DNA from: Xiphydria camelus
Lineage: Eukaryota > Arthropoda > Insecta > Hymenoptera > Xiphydriidae
Direction of reading: 5' to 3'
Length of the DNA: 64,000 bases
Assembly (NCBI GenBank): GCA_963678675.1
Contig: OY783192.1
Location: 13,996,424 to 14,060,423 of the forward strand
The translations under genes and the position numbers were made by a program. Below are positions 31,718 through 43,144 of the stretch, piece by piece. The notes under the pieces were generated by a model. It saw only the letters and a list, made by a program, of their open reading frames with translations. It did not search any database and was not told where the DNA came from. The stretch's first letter is position 1. Every line of letters begins with the position of its first letter.

Positions 31718-32262
31718 TATTTATTTATTATTTATATCTTGCATAAACGCAAATTGATATTAATATCAATTTGCGTCTATGCAAGAATATTTATCAAAAG
31801 AATCATAAATTTAGAAAAATGGAGAAAAGAATAATTCAATTATAAAATGTTATTTGTTCAAGCTCTTTCTTATTGACAGGAAAAGCAATATACATTTATT
31901 CATCAAACTTCATATGAACACCAATAGTAATAATATTCTTAACCACAAGAGCGTGCAGCAGATGAGGACTCGAGGACACCGACCGGTCAACGAAGTTAAG
32001 CAGCGAAAAGTGCGGACACTAGTTGGATGGGTGACCGCTCACGATGAAAAGATATACGTCAGACCTAACCCCTTTTAGAACCGTTATTTTTTACGTCATC
32101 ACAACGTCCGGTAGAACATCATTATGACGTGATTTTTCTGACGTCGTGTGGATGTGCAATTAAGCCGTCTTTGCGACGTTAAAATGGCGTCATATTTTTC
32201 GTCATCTGACGTCAGAACTGACCTTCAAAAAACGTCATTTCGACGTTGATGTGCTACTTGGG
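31267..32262. mobile_element. ACGTC-rich fold-back element
   Basis: Left end CCCAGGTAGCACACTGACG, right end inverted CCCAAGTAGCACATCAACG. Both arms are studded with ACGTC/GACGT in varying spacing, so they can pair in many registers. The interior holds an (ATTT)n run (~31690-31735), a 25-bp hairpin (~31738-31790) and a 5S-derived sequence. Confidence 0.7.
31950..32072 (+). ncRNA. 5S rRNA-derived pseudogene or 5S-type SINE head
   Basis: CGAAGTTAAGCAGCG (about 31994) and AGTTGGATGGGTGACCGC (about 32020) match the internal control region and box C area of animal 5S rRNA in the right order and near the right spacing, with a few deleted bases between. The first ~40 bases are poorly matched and the 3' end does not close the 5S stem. 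TTTT at ~32072 could end Pol III transcription. It lies in an ACGTC-rich fold-back, so it travels or travelled with that element. Confidence 0.7.
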
Positions 32263-32268
32263 TTTATA

Positions 32269-32628
32269 CAGGATGTCCCGCGCAGAATCGACCAGTTGCA
32301 GGGACCTTGAAATTTACCTTCGGCCGAGCTTGGTCGCTACTCGAGCCATTTATATCGGTAGAAGTCGAGTCGGTAGTTAGAGTTGGTGTTAATTCGGGAG
32401 ATCGAAGCATCTAACCTCGAAATCGTGAATTTGTGAATAATGGACATTACTCATCATTATTTACAAATTCACGATTTCGAGGTTAGACGCTTCGATCTCC
32501 TGAATTGATACCAACTCTAACTACCAACTCGACTTCTACCAGTATAAATGACTCGAGTACCGACCAAGCCCGGCCGAAGGTAAATTTCAAGGTCCCTGCA
32601 ACTGTGCGGTTCTGCGCGGGACATCCTG
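32269..32628. mobile_element. Hairpin MITE family F copy 1, TSD TA
   Basis: Starts CAGGATGTCCCGCGCAG and folds over ~165-base arms through GGACCTTGAAATTTACCTTC and TCGAGTCGGTAGTTAGAG; TA on both sides (32267-32268, 32629-32630). Copy 2 is 43778-44158; a fragment lies near 48595-48660. Confidence 0.85.
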
Positions 32629-32870
32629 TACACCCAGCGTCTCAGATTCTGTCGCTAGTGACTTTCTAAAATATCATCTTTAAACATACTAGCTAATTAA
32701 CAATTACTTCTCATGCCCTCATTAGCTACGGTGGCGTCTACCCTCATTAATGAAAGCATGAGGATTGATTAATCATTGGTTAGTACGTTTAAAAATAACA
32801 TTTAAAAATAAACACAAAATGCGTCACGGGACGCCTGTTAGATGTGAAACATTGAAATTCTTCTTTGTAG

Positions 32871-33684
32871 GAAGTATGCGATAGGAAGGATGGACCACGC
32901 GGCCGTCGAAAGAACACGAACAAGATACTGGAAAGTACTAAATTTGTCAGTAGAAGATCAACTTTTTATCACATTATGGAAGTTACGTCTAAATACAAAG
33001 GATGTTGAATTATCTATACATTTTGAAGTTAGTAAATCTACAATTGAAAATGTATTTCTTACGTGGATTCCATTTATGGCTAAACAATGGAAAAAATTAA
33101 ATATTTGGCCTGATAGGCAACTTGTCAATTATTTCATGCCAGAAAGATTTAAAAAAAATTTCCCAAGTACCAGAGTAATATTAGATGGCACGGAAATTCA
33201 CATAGAGGCACCATCTAACCCTCGTCACCAGCAAGCTTCTTTCAGTACATACAAGCATGATAATACATTGAAAGTAGTAGTCGGTGCAACCCCTGGTGGA
33301 CTTATTTCTTACTGGTCACCTACTTACGCTGGTAATACCAGTGACCGACAGGTTATTGAGCGGAGTAATTTATTCACAAAGTGTGACCCAAAGGACTTAG
33401 TGATGGTAGACAAAGGATTTCAAGTACAAGATTTGTTTGCTCCACATGATGTGAAGATAGCAATACCTGCATTTCTGAAAAATAAATCTCACTTTGATTC
33501 CATGACTTTATTGAAGGACAGAAAGTTAGCAAGACATCGCGTTCATATTGAACGCTTAATCGGCTTAGCTAAAAGTTATCGAATGTTATCTGAAGTATTA
33601 AATCATTGTTATGTGAACATTATGGATGACATTGTTTCGGTGTGCCTGATGTTATGTAATTTTAGAGAATCTATTATAAAATAG
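32871..33684 (+). CDS. ISL2EU-type DDE transposase, main exon
   Basis: An open exon after acceptor TTCTTTGTAG (ends 32870), with KYAIGR before the first ATG at 32890 also in frame. Numbered from that ATG, the DDE_Tnp_4-type core is present: RVILDGTEIHIE (D99), LVMVDKGF (D174), RVHIERLIG (E221). The intervening YKHDNTLKVVVG and YAGNTSDRQ blocks also fit the ISL2EU (IS4EU) branch. About 265 residues; an N-terminal exon, often a THAP finger in this group, is missing or not recognisable. No internal stop, so this is the best preserved transposase in the window. A convergent gene for a YqaJ-type nuclease follows 0.6 kb away, the known partner in these elements. Confidence 0.8.
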
Positions 33685-33868
33685 TAAAAAAGAATATGGA
33701 GAAATTTGTACCATAATAATTTACATGAAAAACGTTATAAAACGTAATAAAAAAGACGAACATTAGTTTTAAAGTAATAAAATGTATTTATTTTTTAATA
33801 TCACATTCGTTTTTTGGAAGAATTTTCACAATTACTATATTATTATAATAAATTATTAATGGTTTATT

Positions 33869-34085
33869 TCAAAAACAACATTTGTCAAAAACGCCAATCC
33901 CTGTAGTATTGGTAATTATGCCTACTCTTTCGGTGTATCTAGCCGTGTAGTGGTGCCTACTTTTTCATTACAATATAATATAATGAAAGAGTAGGCACCA
34001 CTACATGGCTAGATATACCGAAAGAGTAGGCCTTATTACCAATACTACTGGGATTGGCGTTTTTGATAAATGTTGTTTTTGAAAG
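33869..34085. mobile_element. Palindromic MITE between the two ISL2EU genes
   Basis: Arms of ~100 bases (CAAAAACAACATTTGTCAAA on the left) invert completely around ATAATATAAT near 33975. It sits in the 3' untranslated space between convergent genes. Confidence 0.8.
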
Positions 34086-34093
34086 AAACCCTT

Positions 34094-34345
34094 CATATCT
34101 TATTCAACATATTAAACCTTTGATATTTTTTCATCACACTTTATAACATTAATACCATCATTTTAAGAGTTATACTTATCATAGTTTCGATTATCACATT
34201 CGTTTTGAAAGAATTTTAACAATTACTATATTATTATAATAAATTAATATCTTATTCAACATATTAAACCTTTGATATTTTTTCATCACACTTCATAATA
34301 TTAATACCATCATTTTAAGAGTTATACTTATCGTAGTTTCGGTAT
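34094..34345. repeat. Local duplication of the YqaJ gene 3' end
   Basis: ATATCTTATTCAACATATTA and the following ~95 bases, through the last codons of the minus-strand gene, occur at 34094-34190 and again at 34250-34345. The flanking AATTTT(C/A)ACAATTACT block is likewise repeated at 33820 and 34212. Confidence 0.75.
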
Positions 34346-36176
34346 AAGTATTTTTCTAAAAGTAAAGGTTGAAAATATTTTTTATAAAATTCTATTAGTT
34401 CGTTTACCATACGTTCGATGAACTCATTGTCTCTCTTGATGGATATGTGTTTCAGATCCTTAAAAGTATAAATTACGAGATCACAGTACTCCCTTCCAGT
34501 TGCCAGCAATTGCCCTTGGATCTGATAGTAATAATCATGGTCCTTTCTTAAACACAGATTCTGATGACCATCTAACAACAAATATGGACAATTTTCATGA
34601 GAAATCACTCCATCTTTGATAGAGAAAGGACATTTCACTTCCATTGTGGACAATTGTGCAATAAGACCATCTGGACTTGCAGCTAAAAATTGATGTGTTT
34701 TAACTACGAACAGTCCACACTTCTTTACTTTTATACAGCCATTAAGCTTGCGTTCATATTCAGTAATTGCTGATTCTTCATGGATTATACCATGAGAAGT
34801 AGCCTCGGACTGAAATTTAATGGGATCTAATAATCCAGCTGCTAATTTAAACCCCTTTTCATCAGACTGTACTTTGCAACATTTTTTGAAATTGCTCGCT
34901 GTAATTCGTATTTTCCTTTCATTGTGCCATTTCTTGCTACTTCGCTGATCTCTAGTGTTTTCTTCAATCTTACAGATCTCTTCATCCGAAAGGTTTAAAA
35001 GCCCCATAGCTATTAACAGACGTTCAGCGAATGTACTTTTACAATATTCATGATCCCACACGATTGCATATGGATTTGCAGGTTCTATCAATTGCTTTAA
35101 CGGCATAGTAGAATTAAAACCATATGTAATACACATATTTCTGAATCTTGTCTGAAATTCAAAATTGCCTGAGGTATGATCGATAGAATTAGTTGACAGA
35201 ATTCTTCTTTTTTTAATCGCAGCAGCTTTGATTGGAGATCCAGTATAAGCTCTTTTTGGTTGATGAAAGGTTTGTAGTGTCTCAGTACATGATTTTTCAA
35301 GGATCATCTGACCAGCTTGTGCCATATTTTCCACAGCAAGCAATAATATAATGACATGCTTGCAATGAGCTTGACACGAACAACCAGCCGCACAATCACA
35401 ATTAGCTCCTTTGATTCTCCCGTCCATAGCTAGTTCAACATATACATTGTACCTCACATTTTTCTTCATCTGAGCAGCACAGTACCCTTTCACGAAATAC
35501 GAATTACCTACAAGTTAATAGTGTTCAATTTGTTTAGTTACTCCAATCGGAGTCAATCTCGTTCGACGCACTTGCCGGCTACTCACAAAAGGGCAGCGAA
35601 AGTGTTAACCATTACGATTTTTATTTCAAATTACCTTCAATACTATAACGAGCATATAGAAGGTACCCTTCTTTGTACATTTTTTCTCCTGGTCCCATAC
35701 ATTTTGAAAATCTGTCATAAATGAAATATACCTAAGAAACTGATAATTATATTTTTTATAATATGAACTTACCTCTTCAAGTATTCAGTTATGTGAACTT
35801 TTTTAAACGGAGGTATGGGGCTATCACTATTTATATCTTTAAAACTTGTATCGGGAGGTACTAGTAATGCTAAGTGTTCTTCTTTTTCTATTATAAACTC
35901 ATTTCCAAAATTTCCATTACGATCGTAACTTTCTAATCTGTATTATTATCATTTAAAAATTAATTTAACTTAATTAGGTAATTATATCAGGCCAAATAAC
36001 TTTTAACAACAATCACTTTACGTCTGACGTTTATTTTTGAAATTGTCAAAAATACATGGAATTTAGATATTATCAAAATACCTTTCAATCAAATCTTGTT
36101 TTCTTCCACCAGTTTTGGCGTTAAAACCAACTAATAATTCCTTCAACTGCTTCACTTTCAAATTACCGTAATTCAT
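34315..36176 (-). CDS. SAP-SWIM-YqaJ nuclease of the ISL2EU element, three exons
   Basis: Exon 1 (36082-36176) starts MNYGNLKVKQLKELLVGF, a SAP-like DNA-binding helix pair. Exon 2 (35773-35937) joins in phase (LIER|LESYDRN). Exon 3 (34315-35507) carries a SWIM zinc finger, CDCAAGCSCQAHCKH, then a YqaJ-type exonuclease core: RITASNFKK, HGIIHEESAITEYE, AASPDGLI, TMEVKCP and YYYQIQGQLLATG. These supply the Glu, Asp, Glu-x-Lys and Gln of the restriction-like fold. Splice sites are GT..AG throughout, but exon 2 to exon 3 is out of phase by one base; the run of six T at ~35800 or a lost alternative site may explain it. A Penelope fragment lies in intron 1. Proposed role: DNA processing during transposition (known association, mechanism not seen). 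Confidence 0.75.
35960..36035 (-). mobile_element. Penelope-like tail fragment
   Basis: AGGCCAAATAACTTTTAACAACAATCACTTTACGTCTGACG matches the terminal part of the element at 19386-20637, including the 3' half of the hammerhead motif only. It lies in intron 1 of the YqaJ gene. Confidence 0.75.
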
Positions 36177-36204
36177 TTTTACCAATTTTTTTTACCAGTC
36201 ACAT

Positions 36205-37370
36205 TAGTGCAGCATTATAACCGTCTAAAATTTGCCCGCGGGTGTTTAGCTCGGTGGCGCCATCTGCTTCAGTTTTGCCCAGCCAACCTCATAGTTTCAC
36301 TTTTATCGTATCGTCACGCTCAGCGTAGAGTTTCGCATTTTGGGTTTCGTCTCGGGGTGATTTTGTTCTCCTCGACCGCGCACGTTTCCTTTTTCGTCGG
36401 CTCGTGTCCATGGTGACCAAGGCATTTTCGCGTTTCTTTTTGTTGGCTCGTTTCCATGTGGATCAAGGCATTTTTAGTATTTCTTTCGAGTATTACATCG
36501 AGATGAGATTTTCCGCGTCAAGTGTCGAGTTTCGTATCACGTTAAGTTTCAGTGTCGAGTATGAGCGGAGACGGAAGTTTCGTGATTATCGCTAGCATTT
36601 AAAAGCCCGATTTTGGTTCTTCCTTTTGATTGCGTACGTCGTAGCCTTTGAGAATCACAATTCTTAACCACAGAACCACAGGTCTCTTTGAGGGTTTTTC
36701 TCGCGAATGCTAGAAGCCATGTAGCAGTCCTTCTGAGTGTCGCTCATATCAAATTTCACCGAAATGAAAATTGTAGTTTGTGTGAATTTTATAACGCGCC
36801 TCACACCCTATCGCATTTCCCCCGATTATTGCATTTGTTGCCCTAGCGAATTTAGTAGCATTCCTCGTCCTGTATCATACCCCCAATAAAGGCGTCTAAA
36901 CTTTTCTGTTCTCAATTTAGTGCCCTTTTTCCTGATTGGGTTAAGCTCCAAGAACCTCGCCCCTCTACCATTCTCTTCGAGTCTAAGCTAGTCTAGGTAG
37001 TTCCGCCGTGTTCTTAATGTCTGTGTTTTTGTGTGAGAACTGTGTTTCGTTTTTAGTAGAGTTTAGCGTTTAGTTGGGGATCGGTGCCTTTTCGAGTATT
37101 CTATGAGCCATTTCGGAACGCTTGGCACCCAACCATTTTAGTTTTGAGCGGACCGACACGGCGAAGGTGCGCGTCTCCCGCAGGGGAGAAGATTTCGCAT
37201 CACAAAGTTCTTCTCGATATCAAATAACTTTTGTTCGAAAGATCTTTCTAGAAAATTACGAATACCGGATATGAACTGAATATATGTCATATAAATTTAG
37301 ATTCTGTATGAACGAGGGATTTTTTTTTTCCAAAAAAATAATGGATATGTACTGAATATACGTTATATAA
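36205..37370. other. Unassigned, possibly a solo LTR
   Basis: No protein recognised. CAATAAAGG at ~36887 and GGCACCCAACC at ~37120 (primer-site-like) would fit an LTR and its downstream edge, but no TG..CA ends or TSD could be set. Confidence 0.25.
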
Positions 37371-37376
37371 ATTCTA

Positions 37377-37600
37377 GGATGCCCGGGAAAAAGAGTATAA
37401 GTCAAGTCGCCTACCAAAACACTTCTACAATTTCCTAGCGACTGTTATATTATATTTGTGTGCTACATGCATTTAACGGTTCTTATGAGGTGTTATTTTC
37501 ATTTTATAGATTTTTTCAACAGTTTGTGTTTCAATATAAACAAATAAAGGTTTTCTGAGCAATGCCATTTTTTGACTTGTACTCTTTTTCCCGAGCATCC
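37377..37600. mobile_element. Short MITE, TSD TA
   Basis: GGATGCCCGGGAAAAAGAGT at the left and ACTCTTTTTCCCGAGCATCC at the right; TA at 37375-37376 and 37601-37602, with extra flanking symmetry AAATTC/GAATTT. Confidence 0.75.
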
Positions 37601-37999
37601 TAGAATTTAGATCCTGTATAGAGATTTTTTTTTCAATATTGTAAATGGTAAACCATATAACAAATACTACATAAACCAAAATCGGATAAAAAAGATGGAG
37701 TTTATTGTATTTTTTATTCTTTCCAATAAGCTTACCTCAAGGAAGCTCACATGGCAAAGAATGTCTGCATTGTCATTGCTGCATTCATTTTGTTGCTTAG
37801 ATTTTGACGTGTATCGTATCGTTGGCCTTGGAGAATGAACGGTTGATGTCAGTTGTGTAAGGTGATAGAGCACCTAAAAGTTAAAATAGTTTCTTAAGCT
37901 ATGATTCCATAAAAATTACAAAAGTAAGTAATGGTTTATACGATCAACGTATGTGTTAATATGTAATGTATTTTATATCGCAAGATGAAGAAATATATC

Positions 38000-38033
38000 G
38001 GGGGGGGGGGGGGGGGGGGGGAGGAGGAGGAGG
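38000..38033. repeat. Poly-G tract (~22 nt) followed by GGA repeats
   Basis: Uninterrupted G run from 38000 to about 38021, then GAGGAGGAGGAGG. Prone to assembly or length error. Confidence 0.9.
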
Positions 38034-38478
38034 GTCGTCGATTCGAAAAACTATTTTATATAATAGAGAGAAATTACAAAGAAAATAATTTATCAATCGC
38101 TTATACTATTTTTCTCCACCGCAAGCAAAAAAGGTAATTTCTTTTGGAGTATACCACCTTTGATTTAACCCTCGTACGTCCCTCGGGTCTATAATGACCC
38201 ACAGCGTTCAATATCGATAAGTTATTATTATGCCTTTAGAGATAATCTTCTGAAATTTTTAGACATTGTTTCTTTCTTATAACGATACTTTTTCATGATG
38301 GAAATAAGCATGTAATTATGTAATTTTGTCGACTACAAAAAACTGCACATACAAGGTCTTCGGGTCATATATGACCCATACTGTAGAATGTTTTGTTATT
38401 TGTATTCAGGTACCATTTGTAGTCAATGTACCATTTTTCTTATATTATGCAGTTTCCAGTGATTTCATAATACTTCAG

Positions 38479-38949
38479 TCAAATTTTATAAAGTGTACGT
38501 AGTTTGTTTGCTGAATGACCATGCATGTAGAGACGGAGTACGGACGTGGTTATTCCTGCTCTGCTCGGTTCTCCTGTAGGTATCTCTCCAAGTAGTGCGA
38601 GGAGTGTCTGTCTGATGGTATTAGCGTATATAATACCACCCATTACAATCGAAAGATCGAGAAATTTTTCAAATTTATCTTTTGTGAGAGGACGCCATTT
38701 CTTCATATGAGAATTTTCAACCTGATGATTTTGAGTTTCATAACGATTCGTCTCCTCTATAATCCTTTCAAGCAGACGAGAATCAAAAAAATAATTGAAA
38801 TAATCGATTGGACTATTTCCCGATATAAAGATTTTCGGATTTATTTCGGAGCTACCTTCGAAATCTTTGATTGATGGGTAAAAATACGGGTACATGTACT
38901 TTTGGTTCGGATTCGCCACTACTCCAAGCTTCATTTTCAGCCATAGCAT
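38479..38949 (-). pseudogene. piggyBac transposase N-terminal fragment
   Basis: Contains SPIDYFNYFFDSRLLERIIE, TNRYETQNHQ, KKWRPLTKDKFEKFLDLSIV and MGGIIYANTI, the start of the DDE_Tnp_1_7 (piggyBac) family. The sequence then switches to an unrelated tail (LGEIPTGEPSRAG), so the catalytic core is deleted. About 157 residues instead of the family's ~550-600. Confidence 0.8.
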
Positions 38950-39094
38950 TGTTGGATATACTACTGTATCAATACAGCCGTAAAGAACAGGCGAGCGAGG
39001 CAGGCTTATAGATTGCGCGGAGCGTTGCGTTTGCGCGAACGAATTCGCAATACGCCACCTATAAGGCTTTTCGCGTATACCGTGTCATCATTCA

Positions 39095-39440
39095 CCATAT
39101 TGTATTCGCCATTTTGGATTTGAGACTAGACCGATTTGGACATCAGCATCGTAATGAGCGACCCCGAAAACCCCCCCGAGTAACAAGTTTCGGGCCATAA
39201 TCTTCAAATTTTAAAAATGTCTGGAATTCATCATCCGCCATCTTGGATTTGAGAAAATAGACCAATTTGGATATCAGCATCGTAATGAGCGATCCAAAAA
39301 AACCCTGAGCAACAAGTTTCGGGCCATAATCTTCAAATTCTAAATATTTCTGGAATTCATCATCCGCCATATTGCATTCGCCATCTTGAATTTGAGAATA
39401 GAGCGATTTTGATATCAGCATCGTAATGAGCGACCCAAAA
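39095..39440. repeat. Tandem repeat, ~130-140-bp units, inside piggyBac 1
   Basis: GCATCGTAATGAGCGACC recurs near 39146, 39276 and 39417, each with ATTCGCC/ATCCGCC and TTGGATTTGAGA nearby. It is related by the TCGTAATNAGCGACCC phrase to the arrays at 23928, 56388 and 57040 (opposite strand). Confidence 0.8.
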
Positions 39441-39740
39441 AAACCCCGATTAACAGGTTTTGAGCGATAATCTTTCCTGCCACATTTTTTCCACTGGATC
39501 CAAAGTCGATTTTGCCCTGCGTCCGGGGTGGTCGATATATCGACCAGCAGTTAGCTCGGGGCCTCCAAATAGGAAATTATTGACTTTATTTATAAATTTT
39601 ACGTTTAAAAAGTCGATTTTAACTGAAATTTCCCCGGGCTCTAAAGGTTAATATATACGAGTACATACATCCTACCCTTGGGTCATATATGACCCGAAGG
39701 ACTTAAGTGTAAGTATAAATGAGGGCCGTACGAGGGTTAA

Positions 39741-40489
39741 CCCATTTGCATCAAAGCGCGGATATATCCGCGCGCGGCGACTGGACTAGATCACCAAGCG
39801 CGGAATATTCCGCAAGCCCGCGACTGGCCGCTATCACCGAGCGCGGAATATTCCGCGAGCCCGCGTTGCATGTTTGCCAAAGTCTCTTCGGAGAGAGACG
39901 GTTTTCCAATGCCACATTTGCAAGGTTGCATTATGTATCGATGATTTTAAGGAATATCACGAAAAATAATTTTTTATTTTTTCTTTTTTAACACGTTCCA
40001 TACCGCGTGTAAAATGTGATGTAGCATTGTGTATCAATCGTTTTTAAATATAATATGTTAAATAAACTCCATGAACAATTCGGATGTTATGTGTTGGATT
40101 ACCGTCCATTACCACTATCAGTATTTTTAGAATAAAACAATCGATGATACCCCATCAGCATTTCTGGTTGGTTTCTGATGTTTCCCGTTGGTCATGTTTA
40201 CGAGGTGATGTATCCTTAACATTTGTATACTGCACGTACAACCGACCGCGCGCGGTAATAGGGGCCAGTCGTCAATTGTATGTCGTTGATGCCAGAGTAC
40301 GGCACGCTAAGTAGGCGCATGATACAAACGATATTGTGTATTGCGCGTACCATCGACCGCGCGCGGTGAGGGGAGCCAGCTGTCCATCGAACGCCAATCG
40401 ACCGCGCGCGGTGATAGGGGTTAGTCGTCGGTCGAACCCCCGTGAGGTGAAAGTACAGTACGCTGGAGTAGGCGCATGATGCAAATGGG
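39741..40489. mobile_element. TTAA MITE with GC-palindrome repeats
   Basis: CCCATTTGCATCA at the left and TGATGCAAATGGG at the right; TTAA at 39737-39740 (shared with piggyBac 1) and 40490-40493. Its left part repeats AGCGCGGAATATTCCGC and its right part repeats GACCGCGCGCGGT (about 40246, 40356, 40390). Confidence 0.85.
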
Positions 40490-40493
40490 TTAA

Positions 40494-43140
40494 AAAAGGA
40501 AATTCTCAAAAAAAGTTCGAAATTACGAAAATGTTGAGTACTGTACGATCGTATGCCTCGAATGTTTTCTATTTCTAAACAGGCTTTTTCACTTGAGAAT
40601 CATTATTCATCGTCATCATTTACGTTTTGCACCACCTATGAGCACCTCTCAGTGGCCCGTCCCCTCACACAATCACCGCCGTCGAGGCAATCTAGCCGAT
40701 AGTAGGGCGCCAGGCGGGTCGCGAACCCGCCGATCGAACGAACGCGAGATCCTCCGCGAACGGATTTATTCGAACTCGACCAGCTCGATCGAATGCAGAG
40801 GGGGAGGCTCGACGAATGAGCTAGAATCGCGGCAGGACGAACGAGCAATCGAATAAGATGCGAGCACGTCAACAAAATAAAAGAAAAACGTTTTTATTCA
40901 ACGGCAAAACGCATAACACGAAACAGAAAGAAATGCAATGATTGACGACGCTCTACACGGTCGTCGATTGAATGGGGCTAACGCGCGGTAGGTGCTCTAT
41001 GAAGTACAAGATCGAATCGCGCCGGCAAAATCACGGGAACACGCTATCGGTTCGCAAACGAACCAGAAATCGCGGACGGACGAGAGCAAGAGCAGATCGA
41101 GCAAGAACGCAAAGAAAAACGAGGAGGGAGCTCATCGTCGCTGGACGCCGGTGTCGTGCTCGAGTCCTATTCCCTTTACACATGCACACTCACTCGCTCA
41201 CGCACTCACAAGCCAAACTTGTTGGCTCGTTAGTCGGGAACGAAGTGAGCTCGAATTCGCGATCTTCCAAAAAGCTTCGCACTCTGCTCGGGCAGGATAG
41301 CTTCTACTGATCCTAGCGCTATCGTCGATATCGTAGATCCCGTCGTTAGCTCCTTATTCTCGCTGTCGGCCTCGTCGGTTGCCGCTTCGTCCTCGATCGG
41401 CATCTGCTGCAAGCTCGAAAAGCGACGCAGAAAAGCCATCGAAACGCATGCATTCTCACTCTGCGAAGCTGCGCTCATCCACCACATACCCTTAGGTCTA
41501 CGCACGCTTAATTAAACCTAAGACTGTCGTCCTGGACGAATCATTCATGCAATCGACAGGGAGATTGATTCTATTGCAATACGGATCAAATATCCATATC
41601 ACAAATTGCATAATAATCAGAATTTTACGTTGACTATTGCCACGTGGATTGGTCCATAAGTGGCCGGACACCCTGTATAGTAGATAAACAGATGTGAAAC
41701 TAAAAATATCTACGAAAGTGAAAACTTTGATTGATGGAGACTAATAAACTGTGGCGTTCCAGCTTGAAAAACGCAACCACTCTAGAAAAACCAACAATTA
41801 TTTACCACGCGAGAGATAAAATGCTGCATCAATGAGAACGTTCCTGCCAAAAAGGCGCAAAAGAGCATTAGCATGATCTCATCGTCAACTTGCTATGAAA
41901 GATAGATCTAGTTTTTGGGCTAGAATTAAGTCTATAAGAATCGTGCGGGTTCAAAGTGGAACGTTGACGTAAACCTTTTGACGTGGCGCTTACACCGCTA
42001 CCGTCACTCCCCTTCGTTCCCGGCCATAGAGTTAAACATCGCTAGAAGACACCCGAGTGCGATTCCACCGGAGCATGCACATTTCGTCTCGCTTTTCTCC
42101 CGTTTGTTTGCTTGTGCTTTTGCATGATTGCCGCCATGCTTCGTTCAACGCCTCTAGCCCCTGAAACGAGGCAGTCAGTACAGGCCAACCAGGCCGATAG
42201 CGTAGGCCATCGGACGACACCAGAAAATCGAAGGAAGCGAGGAGGTTCGGAGCGGAGAGATCAACCGTCACCACTACCCTGGCTCGCCCGGACACACCAG
42301 AGAACATCTTTGTGAAGAGGGAACCGGAAGTGGCTAGCGCAAGACCAGCGCTATCCGGCGACGAGCATCCTTCGTCGGTCCGGATTGGGCCCAGCGTTAA
42401 GCCACTCGACGGTAGCGAACCCTCCGGTTTCCCCGCTAAAACGGAGCCACAGAGATGCATGACGAGGAAGGAAGCTCGCGAGAGCAGCAAGAGCGTCACT
42501 TCAACCCGGGCCAGGGAGTGTGATATAGTCAAGCTTTAAGTTAGTTAGTTAGCGAGCGTTAGGCTCTAAATCTACCGTTACTTTCCCGCATAGTATAAGG
42601 ATAGTGTGAATAGGATAGCTTAGAAGTGTGTGAGAGCTCGTGCAGCCACCCGATATCCCGCTAGAAGGACGCTAGCCGGGAAAGAGGCGCTCGGGTCAGC
42701 GGAAGGGCATCGGCAGCCCGGTGAGTCTCAGTCTCGCTCGTGGTAGCGTTTTTCTTTTTCTTTTGTCTTCCTATCGAAGGAGGTTTTCGACAAGATCTCG
42801 TCGATGCACGAAGGGCAAGATCCTCAGCGTAGCGATGAAATCCCCGAATTTTCGGTTTTGCTCTCGGCTCTTCTTTTCGGTGTGTATGCTTTGGTCTTGG
42901 CCTTCGCTTTAGTATTTTTTAGTTGTTAGATTGTCTAGTATTCCTCATTGCCGAGCGGACAGTGTATAAAGTCGAGTCACGCGTCCGTGGGTGGGTAACG
43001 GATCCCAGCAATCGCTACCCAACTGTGAGAGAGATGACCCCAAGGTCACTGATAGGTTGCGTTCACGGTAGCTAAATTCTGCGGATTGTAAGAAGCACCG
43101 ATTTAGCTTTTTCAGGCCTAAGTGTCCAGGATAGCTTAAA
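40494..43140. other. Unassigned GC-richer stretch
   Basis: Several medium frames occur (for example 42032-42532 minus, 42312-42539 plus) but none is recognisable and they overlap on both strands. CCCG|GTGAGT at ~42720 looks like a splice donor after a GC-rich block. AGGGCGCCAGGCGGGTCGCGAACCCG near 40706 resembles a retroelement primer-site region. It could be retroelement leader sequence or non-coding exons. Confidence 0.3.
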
Positions 43141-43144
43141 GGTC

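Larger units (their letters stand above)
38169..39736 (-). mobile_element. piggyBac-type element 1, TSD TTAA
   Basis: CCCTCGTACG at the left end and CGTACGAGGG at the right, with TTAA outside (38165-38168, 39737-39740). Inner blocks near each end repeat GGGTC..TATGACCC. About 1.57 kb, shorter than an autonomous piggyBac, with only the first part of a transposase. Confidence 0.8.

Noticed and set aside
36205..37240. Solo LTR with primer-binding site
   Set aside because: GGCACCCAACC and AATAAAG are suggestive but no terminal TG..CA or TSD could be located.
42032..42532. 166-codon minus-strand frame
   Set aside because: No recognisable domain, overlaps two plus-strand frames in GC-rich sequence where long chance frames are expected.
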